Source: Virgibacillus sp. NKC19-3
GTDB lineage: Bacteria > Bacillota > Bacilli > Bacillales > Amphibacillaceae
Assembly: GCF_019837165.1 (NCBI RefSeq)
Contig: NZ_JAGYHC010000001.1
Coordinates: 2,914,001 to 2,978,000 of the forward strand
DNA: 64,000 nucleotides
Direction: 5' to 3'
Under the pieces are notes generated by a model, which was not told where the DNA came from, ran no database searches, and saw nothing but the letters and a program-made list of their open reading frames with translations. This document shows, one piece after another, positions 55,391 to 63,914 of the stretch. The position numbers and the translations under genes were made by a program. Positions within the stretch are counted from its first letter, which is position 1. Each line of letters starts with the position of its first letter.

Positions 55391-56656
55391 TTATCCAACT
55401 TCTACACCATATTTTTCAGCAAGTGCCTCCAGCGCTTTCTCGAAGCATCCTAATGGTACACGAACAGTTCCTGCTCCGATTTGGCCAATTCCTGCTACTT
55501 TATGTGCGATGCCGGTATTAATAACTGGAGTAATGCCAGTTTCTACAACTTTGCGGATATCAATACCTAAGCAAGCACCCTGAAAATCCCATGTAGGAAT
55601 TTGCAGATTTTGGTTATTCGCTACACAAATTTCACGCATTTCATCACTCGTAGTCAGCGCATCATTAAACCCTCCGGTACCAACAAAGCGAACAACACCT
55701 GGTGCAGCAATCATAGCCATTCCGCCTACACCATAGGCTTCTGTGATTGCACTGTCACCCATATCCGGTGTTGCGTCTTGTGAACTATATCCACTGAAAT
55801 ATAATCCATCCGGCGTATTTACTGGTGCCGTAAACCACTGATCGCCAAGTCCACTGACTTTAATACCGAATTGATCGCCATTACGTGAAAGAGCTGTAAC
55901 GACACTTCCTTCTTCAGTTGTAGCAGCTGTATCCATAACTGCTTTTCCTGTAGCCATCATAATATTCAGGAAGAACTGATCATTATCTGCCAGGAATTTC
56001 GTTACAGACTGTAAATCTTCATCTGAAAGTCCAGCAGTGATCAAATAAGGAACAATTTCTTTTAAAAATAGGGCGGATGCCGCAATATTTCTTTGATGGA
56101 ACTCATCTCCCATGGTAATTGCTTTTGCCACAAGGACATTCACGTTCATACCGCCATCGATTTGTTTCAATGCTTTTGATAAAGCAGGACCTAATACATT
56201 TTGCATCCAATTTAACCGATTAATTACTTCACTGTTATATGCGCCAAAACGCAGTACAGCACCAATACCTTCATTTAAATTACAATATGCGCGTTTATTT
56301 CCTGTCTTGTTCTCAACTACTACTACCGGCATATTAGCGGATGTAATCCCACCCATTGGTCCTACTGCGTTAACAGAGTGACAAGGAAGGAACGTAATTT
56401 CTCCACCTTCAAGCATTTTCTTCGCATCATCTTCGTTATCAGCCCAACCTTCAAACAAGGCAGCGCCAATACTTGAACCCTGCATCGGATGAGGCATTTT
56501 ATCCCATGTTGTTGGTGGGCCTGAATGCAGGAGCACTTTCCCGTTTAACTCTGAGATCACATCTTTTGCTGGAACAACATCAAGTAAAAATGGTTGTGAT
56601 TCGATTACATGTTGAATGACTGCCTCATTGGCTTCTGCTATTGGTTGATTTGCCAT
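55391..56656 (-). CDS. allG: DUF1116 protein, oxamate carbamoyltransferase subunit AllG
   Basis: A 421-residue DUF1116 protein. Conserved are LLHSGPPTTWDKMPHPMQGSSIGA near 52, GMNVNVLVAKAITMGDEFHQRN near 190 and TALSRNGDQFGIKVSGLGDQWFTAP near 265. In E. coli YlbE (AllG) with FdrA and YlbF forms the enzyme that cleaves oxalurate. It follows allF by 23 bases with TAGGAGG before the ATG. The role is by homology. Confidence 0.9.
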   Translation of the reverse strand: MANQPIAEANEAVIQHVIESQPFLLDVVPAKDVISELNGKVLLHSGPPTTWDKMPHPMQGSSIGAALFEGWADNEDDAKKMLEGGEITFLPCHSVNAVGPMGGITSANMPVVVVENKTGNKRAYCNLNEGIGAVLRFGAYNSEVINRLNWMQNVLGPALSKALKQIDGGMNVNVLVAKAITMGDEFHQRNIAASALFLKEIVPYLITAGLSDEDLQSVTKFLADNDQFFLNIMMATGKAVMDTAATTEEGSVVTALSRNGDQFGIKVSGLGDQWFTAPVNTPDGLYFSGYSSQDATPDMGDSAITEAYGVGGMAMIAAPGVVRFVGTGGFNDALTTSDEMREICVANNQNLQIPTWDFQGACLGIDIRKVVETGITPVINTGIAHKVAGIGQIGAGTVRVPLGCFEKALEALAEKYGVEVG

Positions 56657-56679
56657 GATAATCCTCCTAGTCGTAAAAA

Positions 56680-58413
56680 TTATTTAAGTTTTTCCAAAAT
56701 TCCCGCTAAACGTTTATTTCCCCCGGCGATCGGTGCCCATTGATATTGCACAACCTGTCCGCCGTGTTCCAGAATTGCTTCAGCAAAGCTGCTTAATCCG
56801 ACATTAATGACGCGTGGTTTACTTGAAAGTAATTCCGAAACAGCATCTTTTTCCACTTTTGAGTTTTTAACTGTTTTTGCTTCTGTTTTTTCTGTACCTA
56901 AATAATTTATAATTTCTGTTGCAAGTTTTGTAGCTTGTGCGTTACTCTCTGCAACGATGACGCCTGCATCCTCTAATTTATCTACTTGATCCTGAAATAC
57001 TTGCGGATCATCTGCAGTACCGGTTACAGAAGCAATTACTATTAACGACCGCTCTTCTTTAGCAGCTTCTCTTTTTGCATCTTCTACAACTGGTGCAACT
57101 ACGCCTGCCATATCTTCATGCGCCCCATAACCAATGACATTATCAAGTAAAATAATGGCTGTTTCCGGATTTTTAGCAGCTTCTTTCACTTTCTCAATGC
57201 GGTAGGTTGGGTCAATCATTGGGTGTGCGCGACCTACTGTGTAAGCATCGTCACCGAGGTCGATAACTTCATGACCTTCAGATGCAAGCATCATCCCTTC
57301 AGATTGTTTAGTAGACGCATCAATGGTGAATGTCTCTTTCATAATCGTTGCAGATTCCAGTGCTAATGTACCTCCACAGAAATAGCCTTTAATACACCGT
57401 TGATTTTTATGTTGTTTCATTTTCTCAACATCTTGATTATCTCGAACGATGTTCTTGATCGATCTTTTACTTATTTTTGCTAATTCCAATGCTTTGTTTG
57501 CCGTATCCTCAAGCGTCCAGGCATAATGCACATTATCATGTTGCTCTGCCGGTTTATCACCCATGAAAACAGCTACTACTGGTTTGCTTAATGTTTTGAA
57601 AACCTCTACTACCTTCTTGCGAACTTCCGGTGCTGGTGGCTTGGAAATAAACACAATAACGTCCGTTTCCAGGTCGGCATCCAGGACTTGTAATCCTTTG
57701 ATCGTGGTTAGTGCGCCGATATCTGCTGACAAGTCACGGCCACCTGTGCCGATCGCCTGGGATATGCCTCCACCATGTTTACCGATGAGTGTAGTTACCT
57801 CCTGAATGCCTGTACCTGAAGCACCAACAACGCCAATGTTCCCCTTTTCTACAACGTTGGCAAATGCTATTGGAACTTCTTCTAAGATACCAGTGCCACA
57901 GTCAGGGCCCATGACGATTAAACCTTCGTTAATTGCTCTTTCTTTTAACTGAAGCTCATCTCGGGCACTTACATTATCACTAAATAAAAACACGTTTAAT
58001 TTGCGGTCCAGTGCTTTGTTCGCCTCTGCCACCGCATACTCACCGGCAATTGAAATTAAAGCTAAATTAGCATTCGGTAATTTATTTTCCGCCATTTCCC
58101 ATGTACGGACGATGGAAATGGCGCTCTTTTGTGATTCCGAAGTTTGATTCGTTAAGTAATTATCAACTTCTTCTACAACGTGTTGAACTTTACTTTCATT
58201 CGCAGCATCAACGACAATACAAAGATCATTGGGACTTGCTTCTTCTAATTCATCCGTGTATAAACTCGAAACTTTAAAAATATCTTTGTTAGCTGGTGTC
58301 CCCATCATGACCTGAATTTGGTTTACACCATCTAGTGAAGAAATATGATTTGTTAATAACATCAGACTAACTGAGTCCTGATATAAGTTTTTCTTAATCA
58401 CTGTGTGCAGCAC
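56680..58413 (-). CDS. allF: FdrA protein, oxamate carbamoyltransferase subunit AllF
   Basis: A 577-residue FdrA family protein built of acyl-CoA-synthetase-like (succinyl-CoA ligase) domains. GVVGASGTGIQEVTTLIGKHGGGISQAIGTGGRD lies near 195, and the C-terminal part has LGDDAYTVGRAHPMIDPTYR. The old name relates to suppression of FtsH mutants, not to fumarate reductase. In E. coli it is one of three parts of oxamate carbamoyltransferase. GTG at 58413 is eight bases after GGGAG; the GTG at 58422 overlaps that site. Translated between allC and allG. Confidence 0.92.
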   Translation of the reverse strand: MLHTVIKKNLYQDSVSLMLLTNHISSLDGVNQIQVMMGTPANKDIFKVSSLYTDELEEASPNDLCIVVDAANESKVQHVVEEVDNYLTNQTSESQKSAISIVRTWEMAENKLPNANLALISIAGEYAVAEANKALDRKLNVFLFSDNVSARDELQLKERAINEGLIVMGPDCGTGILEEVPIAFANVVEKGNIGVVGASGTGIQEVTTLIGKHGGGISQAIGTGGRDLSADIGALTTIKGLQVLDADLETDVIVFISKPPAPEVRKKVVEVFKTLSKPVVAVFMGDKPAEQHDNVHYAWTLEDTANKALELAKISKRSIKNIVRDNQDVEKMKQHKNQRCIKGYFCGGTLALESATIMKETFTIDASTKQSEGMMLASEGHEVIDLGDDAYTVGRAHPMIDPTYRIEKVKEAAKNPETAIILLDNVIGYGAHEDMAGVVAPVVEDAKREAAKEERSLIVIASVTGTADDPQVFQDQVDKLEDAGVIVAESNAQATKLATEIINYLGTEKTEAKTVKNSKVEKDAVSELLSSKPRVINVGLSSFAEAILEHGGQVVQYQWAPIAGGNKRLAGILEKLK

Positions 58414-58457
58414 TTTTTTCACTCCCAGTATTATGAATTCCCTTATTAAAAATCCTA

Positions 58458-59708
58458 TTATTCTTTATAACCTAATTCATACAGTGTTCCAATTAAGGTA
58501 TGCAAGCCTTCCCCTAAGTCTTTTGTCTCTGTATATTCACTCGGACTATGACTGATACCATTATGACTTGGTACAAAAATCATGGCTGTAGGTACAACGG
58601 GGGCAATAATTTGCGCATCATGTCCAGCACCACTATGCATCATTTTGTAATTCAAATTGCTTTTGTGACACTGCTCTTCAATCGTCTTCACAATAGTTTT
58701 ATCCATAGTAACAGGCTCTGCATCCATATACATGTCAATGTCGACTTCAACCCCGAGAAGTTTAGCAATTTCATTAATCTCAGCCTTTATTTCATTTGTG
58801 AATTTCACTAACGCATCTTTATTGGTATGTCTCACATCAAGGGAGAAAATTGCTTTCCCTGGAATAACATTAGGGGTATTAGGTTCGAGCGCAATGCTTC
58901 CAACAGTAGCTATCAATGGATCCCCGTAGGCCAAGGCTAAATCATTTATAGCATAGCTCATACGTGAAACAGCGTTCATCGCATCCTTACGATAACCCAT
59001 TGGCGTTGTCCCAGCATGATTGGCTTGCCCATTCACAGTGATCGTAAATCTACGTTGACCAACGATATACTGTACAACACCTACAGCCTTTCCTTCCGTT
59101 TCCAGAACATTTCCCTGTTCAACATGAACTTCAATAAACGACTTTATGTCTTCCCGAGCTGCTTCCGGATTTTTTTTGTAATCAAAACCTGCTGCACGAA
59201 TCGCTTCATCAAATGAAACACTATCAGCATCCTTCAACGCGCTTACATCTTCTGTCTTTGCTAGCCCGACAATGTTTTTTGAACCCCAACATGTATAAGA
59301 GAAACGGCTCCCCTCTTCTTCAGCCATAGATACTACTTCTATGTTACGAAGTGGTGGACCATAATTTTCCTGTAAATATTTAAGCGCAAAGTAGCCGGTG
59401 ATTACGCCATATTGGCCGTCATAAATTCCTCCATTTATAACGGAATCAATATGCGAACCTGTGAGGACGGTTTCATCCTTATACTTAGTTCCTTCTAATC
59501 TTCCAAACAAGTTTCCAACCTCATCGTAACCTGTTGAAAAACCTTCTTCTTCAAACAGCTGTTTTAGCACCCTTTGCGTCTCAGCCCACTCGGGACTATA
59601 CAACAATCTTGAAATTCCGCCCTTAGGATCTGCAGCGATTTTTCCCAGCCATTGAAGTTTATCCTCAATAGCTTCACCTGCATTTGAATTTGTACTAGAA
59701 ACCATCAT
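58458..59708 (-). CDS. allC: Allantoate amidohydrolase
   Basis: A 416-residue M20-type zinc hydrolase that converts allantoate to ureidoglycine, CO2 and ammonia. Metal-site motifs are TGSHIDSVINGGIYDGQ, VVSMAEEEGSRF, FIEVHVEQGNVLE and HSGAGHDAQ; the lid has NHAGTTPMGYRKDAM. It leads the allC-allF-allG-allK operon and is closer in layout to E. coli AllC than the M20 enzyme at 41.1 kb. AAAGGAAG precedes the double ATG. Confidence 0.9.
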   Translation of the reverse strand: MMVSSTNSNAGEAIEDKLQWLGKIAADPKGGISRLLYSPEWAETQRVLKQLFEEEGFSTGYDEVGNLFGRLEGTKYKDETVLTGSHIDSVINGGIYDGQYGVITGYFALKYLQENYGPPLRNIEVVSMAEEEGSRFSYTCWGSKNIVGLAKTEDVSALKDADSVSFDEAIRAAGFDYKKNPEAAREDIKSFIEVHVEQGNVLETEGKAVGVVQYIVGQRRFTITVNGQANHAGTTPMGYRKDAMNAVSRMSYAINDLALAYGDPLIATVGSIALEPNTPNVIPGKAIFSLDVRHTNKDALVKFTNEIKAEINEIAKLLGVEVDIDMYMDAEPVTMDKTIVKTIEEQCHKSNLNYKMMHSGAGHDAQIIAPVVPTAMIFVPSHNGISHSPSEYTETKDLGEGLHTLIGTLYELGYKE

Positions 59709-59790
59709 TTATCTTCCTTTCAGCTAACATAAGTAAAACATGATATAATTTACATAAACATCTAAGGTAGATAGAAATTTCTCCCTTTTA

Positions 59791-59804
59791 TGTAAGCGCT
59801 TTTT
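59791..59804. promoter_or_regulatory. cre-like site upstream of allC
   Basis: TGTAAGCGCTTTTT resembles the CcpA cre consensus (about 12 of 14 positions) in the divergent region between allC and the esterase gene. Confidence 0.45.
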
Positions 59805-59845
59805 AAACTATTTGAGGAGTAGGATCATCACTTTCCCTTTTTATT

Positions 59846-59878
59846 ATATCTAATTGCAATTGGAAAGTAATTAGATAT
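59846..59878. promoter_or_regulatory. Inverted repeat, possible operator of the all operon
   Basis: Perfect ten-base arms ATATCTAATT and AATTAGATAT around a 13-base spacer, covering a possible minus-strand -10 (TATAAT). It could bind PucR or another regulator, but no known consensus fits. Confidence 0.45.
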
Positions 59879-60008
59879 TTTAAACAAATTCATCCATGCC
59901 TTTTGAATATTTTAGACAATGTATGATGATATATAGTTATTAGATAGCGTTTCTAGTAGCACCAACATGTGATGTAAATAGAATCCAGAAAAAGAGGAGC
60001 ACACAACC

Positions 60009-60893
60009 ATGCAAACAACATTCGTATATAAAAAAATCCATAATTGTGAAATCAAGGGGGACTTTTACCCCGTTGATGAAAAACATGCACCCCTTATCGT
60101 CTATATCCATGGGGGAGGCTTAATCTGGGGAACAAGGACCGACATCCATAATGATCAGATAACACGCTATAGTCAGGCCGGTTTTAATGTCTGCTCTATT
60201 GCGTACAGACTGGCTCCAGAGACGAAATTACCGGAAATTAAAGCGGACATCCAGGATGCGCTTGTCTGGTTAAAAGAAACGGGAAAAGAACAATTTCATT
60301 TCGACCCGGAAAAAATTGCTGTAATAGGAAGTTCCGCAGGAGGGTATCTTGCATTATTATCGGGAACGTTCAGCGTCAAACCTAAATTGATCGTTTCCCT
60401 TTATGGTTATGGAAATATCCTAGGGGATTGGTACTTGAAACCTTCTACTCATTTCAACAAAATGACCAAGGTTCCGGAAGTACTCATGCGCCAATTAATT
60501 CAAAAGAAAACAATTGCAGAAGCTCCTATCGAAAAGCGTTATGCCATTTATTTATATAGTAGACAACAGGGAAAATGGCTGGATTTTGTAACAGACTGGG
60601 GGCTTGCAACACATGCAGACAAGCTAAGAGAATATTGTCCGATAGAATATATCGATGCCGATTATCCGGCAACCCTTCTACTGCATGGAGATGAAGATGA
60701 GGACGTACCGTATACAGAGTCTGTGCATATGAATAAAGCTATTAACAACGCTGGTGGACATTCCCAATTATTTATCGTCCCTAAAGGCAAACATTCCTTT
60801 GATCAAAATATGGAGGACCCAGTAGTCATAGAAGCGTTTGATGAGATTATTTCGTTTTTGAAGGTACATTTATCTGAGGAAAATGATAGCTAA
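60009..60893 (+). CDS. Alpha/beta hydrolase (esterase/lipase-like)
   Basis: A 294-residue serine hydrolase. Oxyanion motif YIHGGGLIWGTRTD (near 35), nucleophile elbow IGSSAGGYLAL (Ser near 113), acid in LLHGDEDEDVPY (near 230) and His in PKGKHSFDQN (near 262). The HGGG type resembles hormone-sensitive-lipase and BD-FAE esterases. No signal peptide. Divergent from the all operon. A link to ureide breakdown is not evident. GAGGAG is nine bases before the ATG. Confidence 0.88.
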   Translation: MQTTFVYKKIHNCEIKGDFYPVDEKHAPLIVYIHGGGLIWGTRTDIHNDQITRYSQAGFNVCSIAYRLAPETKLPEIKADIQDALVWLKETGKEQFHFDPEKIAVIGSSAGGYLALLSGTFSVKPKLIVSLYGYGNILGDWYLKPSTHFNKMTKVPEVLMRQLIQKKTIAEAPIEKRYAIYLYSRQQGKWLDFVTDWGLATHADKLREYCPIEYIDADYPATLLLHGDEDEDVPYTESVHMNKAINNAGGHSQLFIVPKGKHSFDQNMEDPVVIEAFDEIISFLKVHLSEENDS

Positions 60894-60899
60894 TTGTAA

Positions 60900-60944
60900 A
60901 GAACAAAAAGTGGATGTCCACGTATGCAGACATCCACTTTTTTC
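60900..60944 (+). terminator. Terminator after the esterase gene
   Basis: AAAAAGTGGATGTC and GACATCCACTTTTTT around an 11-base loop. Confidence 0.85.
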
Positions 60945-61030
60945 ATCATCTAGGATTTATAAAATTGTTTGCTTGAGTATAACTATTGATAGATAAATGC
61001 AGGCGCTCCTGCGCTTGATGCTTCAACTAT

Positions 61031-62080
61031 TTACTTAGCGAACGGATCCTTATCATCATAGGCATTATTGTGAATAACATCTGAGGCAAGATAGGCATAA
61101 ATATCATCTACAATTTCAATTCCATTTTCCTCATGTTTCTTTTCTTTCCACGCACTTCGTTGTCCAGGATACGAAACCTGATCATAGCCTTTAGCCGGTT
61201 TAATATGATTTAAGTCATTCATCGTTTGCGTTATGTTTCGCTTAAACGCACGTAAATCTGTAAAGAATTCGGGATTAATTACAATGTGAAGCTGGCCAAG
61301 GTTTCTGCTTTCACTTAGATCATGATACATGGATGAGGTTTTGTTTCCAAAAGGAAGTCCCAATAAAACGCCTGACAAAATATCAACCATCATCATTAAA
61401 CCATAGCCTTTTGGACCTGCAATTGGCAACAGGGCATGAACATTGAATGGATCCGTCGTCGTTTCTCCATTCTCATCTACTGCCCAGCCTTCAGGAATAG
61501 ACGCATTTTTAGAACGGGCATGTAGAATTTTCCCCCACGCTTGAACAGTTGTGGCCATATCAAATGTGATATGCTCTCCATCTTCACCGGGCGCAGCAAA
61601 TGCAATGGGGTTTGTCCCGTAATAGGCTTCTGCCCCTCCGAATGGAACGACCATTGGATCCGATTGGCAGACGGAAATCGCAATCATGTTTTTACGAGCT
61701 GCCTGCTGAACAAAATAAGAAAGAGATCCACTGTGACTAATCCGTCTTACTCCTACTGTTGCTACACCACTTTCCTTAGCCATCTTGATCGCTTCATCCA
61801 TTGCTTCTTTTGCAGCCACATGGCCGGCCCCATTGTCTCCATCAAATACAGCTGTAGACGGTCCGGTCTTTTCAAAGGTGAACGTCGGGTTGACATTTAT
61901 CCCACCCTTCGCAATTCTCTCAGCATAGTATTCCACACGCATTGCTCCATGGGAATGAATACCTCTTAAATCTGCATGAAGCAGTACATCTGCCACACCC
62001 TCAGCATGTTTTTCCTGTAAACCAGCTGCCTGTAATTTTTTCTTCATTAAAATCTTTAAATCCTGTTTCAATACCAGCAA
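61031..62080 (-). CDS. allD: Ureidoglycolate dehydrogenase
   Basis: A 349-residue Ldh2/malate-dehydrogenase-type NAD(P) enzyme. It follows E. coli AllD closely: HADLRGIHSHGAMRVEYYAER, SHSGSLSYFVQQAARK, CQSDPMVVPFGGAEAYYGTNP, FDMATTVQAWGKILHARS, AGPKGYGLMMMVDILSGVL and NGIEIVDDIYAYL. It oxidises (S)-ureidoglycolate to oxalurate. TTG at 62080 has eight bases to GGGAGG. Divergent from the lrp-type regulator, with a shared inverted repeat. Confidence 0.94.
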   Translation of the reverse strand: MLVLKQDLKILMKKKLQAAGLQEKHAEGVADVLLHADLRGIHSHGAMRVEYYAERIAKGGINVNPTFTFEKTGPSTAVFDGDNGAGHVAAKEAMDEAIKMAKESGVATVGVRRISHSGSLSYFVQQAARKNMIAISVCQSDPMVVPFGGAEAYYGTNPIAFAAPGEDGEHITFDMATTVQAWGKILHARSKNASIPEGWAVDENGETTTDPFNVHALLPIAGPKGYGLMMMVDILSGVLLGLPFGNKTSSMYHDLSESRNLGQLHIVINPEFFTDLRAFKRNITQTMNDLNHIKPAKGYDQVSYPGQRSAWKEKKHEENGIEIVDDIYAYLASDVIHNNAYDDKDPFAK

Positions 62081-62100
62081 GAACGATACCTCCCTTTTAT

Positions 62101-62166
62101 TAAACTTAATTATATATTGTACGTGAACGTTTGAGTATATGTTATACTAAAAATAAATTAAGTTTA
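62101..62166. promoter_or_regulatory. Divergent operator/promoter region of allD and lrp
   Basis: Inverted arms TAAACTTAATT (62101-62111) and AATTAAGTTTA (62156-62166) frame the region. A -10 TATACT for lrp lies at 62143-62148; the -35 is poor. Lrp-type proteins often bind such spaced AT-rich arms next to their own gene. Confidence 0.5.
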
Positions 62167-62178
62167 GGAGTTATTCAT

Positions 62179-62628
62179 ATGAAATTTGACGAAATCGATC
62201 AAAAATTAATAGAAATACTAGCAGATGACGGTAGAATTTCCTACGTGGAATTAGCTGAGAAAATAGGCTTATCCCGAGTTGCTGTAAAAGATAGAATCAA
62301 AAATTTGCAGGAAAAAGGTGTCATCGAGAAATTTACCGTTGTTATTAACTCCGAAAAAGTTGGAAAAAAAGTGTCTGCTTTCTTTGAAGTAGATGTTGAG
62401 CCAAAGCAACTACAGCAGGTAGCACAAAACCTAGCGGATAATCCAAATGTTGCCAGTATTTATCAAATGACCGGACCTAGTACACTGCATATGCACGTGC
62501 TGGTCGAGGATTTCCAAATGCTAGAAATCTTTATTAATAATGAACTATACGCGGTAGAAGGCATTACCCGTGTAGAAAGCTCAATCATTTTGAAACGCTT
62601 TAAAAGTCGAACCGGGTATAAGCTATGA
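62179..62628 (+). CDS. Lrp/AsnC family transcriptional regulator
   Basis: A 149-residue regulator. The helix-turn-helix (FDEIDQKLIEILADDGRISY then VELAEKIGLSRVAVKDRI) fills residues 3-55, and the AsnC ligand domain (AFFEVDVEPKQL, ASIYQMTGPSTLHMHVLVED) the rest. ATG at 62179 is eight bases after TAGGAG; the longer frame from 62131 lacks a site. It lies between allD and pucG, so it may respond to glycine, another amino acid or a ureide and control these genes. No ligand is predictable. Confidence 0.92.
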   Translation: MKFDEIDQKLIEILADDGRISYVELAEKIGLSRVAVKDRIKNLQEKGVIEKFTVVINSEKVGKKVSAFFEVDVEPKQLQQVAQNLADNPNVASIYQMTGPSTLHMHVLVEDFQMLEIFINNELYAVEGITRVESSIILKRFKSRTGYKL

Positions 62629-62681
62629 ATTTTTGCTGTTTGCTGCGTGCACGTCCATTTAGCAAGACTGCCACTACCTTA

Positions 62682-63914
62682 TTACATGCTTATGGACTTA
62701 TCCAAATCAGCATAATATGCTAAAGCCGCTTGCGTAGCGTCCCCACTATTTACATTAGCACCATGATACGTAAGCGTAGATTCTAATGCTCCAAGAACGC
62801 GAAGAATATTATTCTTTCTACTGCTAAAGCCCATGGAACCAATTCTCCATACTTTACCTTTTAAGGGACCAAACGCCCCTGCAATTTCAATGCCGAATTC
62901 GTTAAGCATTGTTTGACGGACTGCGGACTCACTAACGCCTTTTGGTACCTTTACAATAGTAACAACCGGCAATTTGTTTTCTTCCTCACCAAACAACTCC
63001 ACTCCCATTGCTTGCAATCCTGCAACTAATGCTTTCCCGTGTGCTGTATGACGCTCAATGCGGTTTTCAATTCCTTCTTCTTTAATAACACGCAAACCTT
63101 CACGTAGTGCATATAGCATAGAAGTAGATTCTGTGTGATGATTCAAACGATCCGGAGACCAGTAATCCTGGATTTGACTTAAATCAAAATAGTTACTTTG
63201 AATTTTCCTATCATTTTTATCATCCAATGATAAACCACGCTCTATCTTTTTACGCGCTTGCAGGGTTTCCTCAATACGGGCATTATACGTAAGCGGGGCC
63301 ATACCGGTTGGAGCAGCAAGGCATTTTTGTGTACCGGTGATGACTGCATCCACATTCCACGCTTCCGGCTTAAATTCAACGCCTCCAAGTGTAGCGACAG
63401 CATCAACCACTAGTAAAATATCATTTTCCCTGCAAAATTTGCCCACTTCTTCAATTGGTTGCAAACGACCTGTTGACGTTTCACCATGAACCATAACCAC
63501 TACTTTCGGATCCACCCTTTTAATTTCCGCAATAATATCCTGTGGATCAAACACATTCCCCCATTCCGTTTCTATCATATGTGTTTCTCCGCCGGAACGA
63601 TCTACAATTTCTGTGAGTAAATAACCAAACCGTCCGAAAACAGGAACAACTACTTTATCCCCAGGTTCAATAATGCTTGCTAGTACAGCCTCAATGCCAG
63701 AGCGGGAAGTCCCATCTACCGGAAACGCACGTTGATTCTCTGTTTGAAAGACATAACGCAATAAATCCGAGGTTTCATCCATCAAATTTAAAAATTGCGG
63801 ATCAAACTGTCCGATGATCGGGGTGGACATTGCTCTTAATACACGTGGATCTGCTTCTACCGGTCCCGGCGTCATAATTGTACGTGAAGCTACATTTAAA
63901 TCTTTATATTCCAT
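62682..63914 (-). CDS. pucG: (S)-ureidoglycine-glyoxylate aminotransferase
   Basis: A 410-residue class V PLP aminotransferase. TPGPVEADPRVLRAMSTPIIGQFD at the start, PVDGTSRSGIEAVLAS, VVDAVATLGGVEFKPEAW and the PLP Lys in VITGTQKCLAAPTGM are visible. The GQFDPQFLNLMDE start and KCLAAPTGMAPLTYN block match B. subtilis PucG. It transfers the amino group of ureidoglycine to glyoxylate, giving oxalurate and glycine. AAAGGAGG precedes the ATG. The upstream promoter lies at or beyond the window edge. Confidence 0.92.
   Translation of the reverse strand: MEYKDLNVASRTIMTPGPVEADPRVLRAMSTPIIGQFDPQFLNLMDETSDLLRYVFQTENQRAFPVDGTSRSGIEAVLASIIEPGDKVVVPVFGRFGYLLTEIVDRSGGETHMIETEWGNVFDPQDIIAEIKRVDPKVVVMVHGETSTGRLQPIEEVGKFCRENDILLVVDAVATLGGVEFKPEAWNVDAVITGTQKCLAAPTGMAPLTYNARIEETLQARKKIERGLSLDDKNDRKIQSNYFDLSQIQDYWSPDRLNHHTESTSMLYALREGLRVIKEEGIENRIERHTAHGKALVAGLQAMGVELFGEEENKLPVVTIVKVPKGVSESAVRQTMLNEFGIEIAGAFGPLKGKVWRIGSMGFSSRKNNILRVLGALESTLTYHGANVNSGDATQAALAYYADLDKSISM

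Noticed and set aside
56680-58413. FdrA as a fumarate reductase component
   Set aside because: The name is historical. The protein has acyl-CoA-ligase-like domains and neighbours DUF1116 and carbamate kinase, as in the oxamate carbamoyltransferase set.
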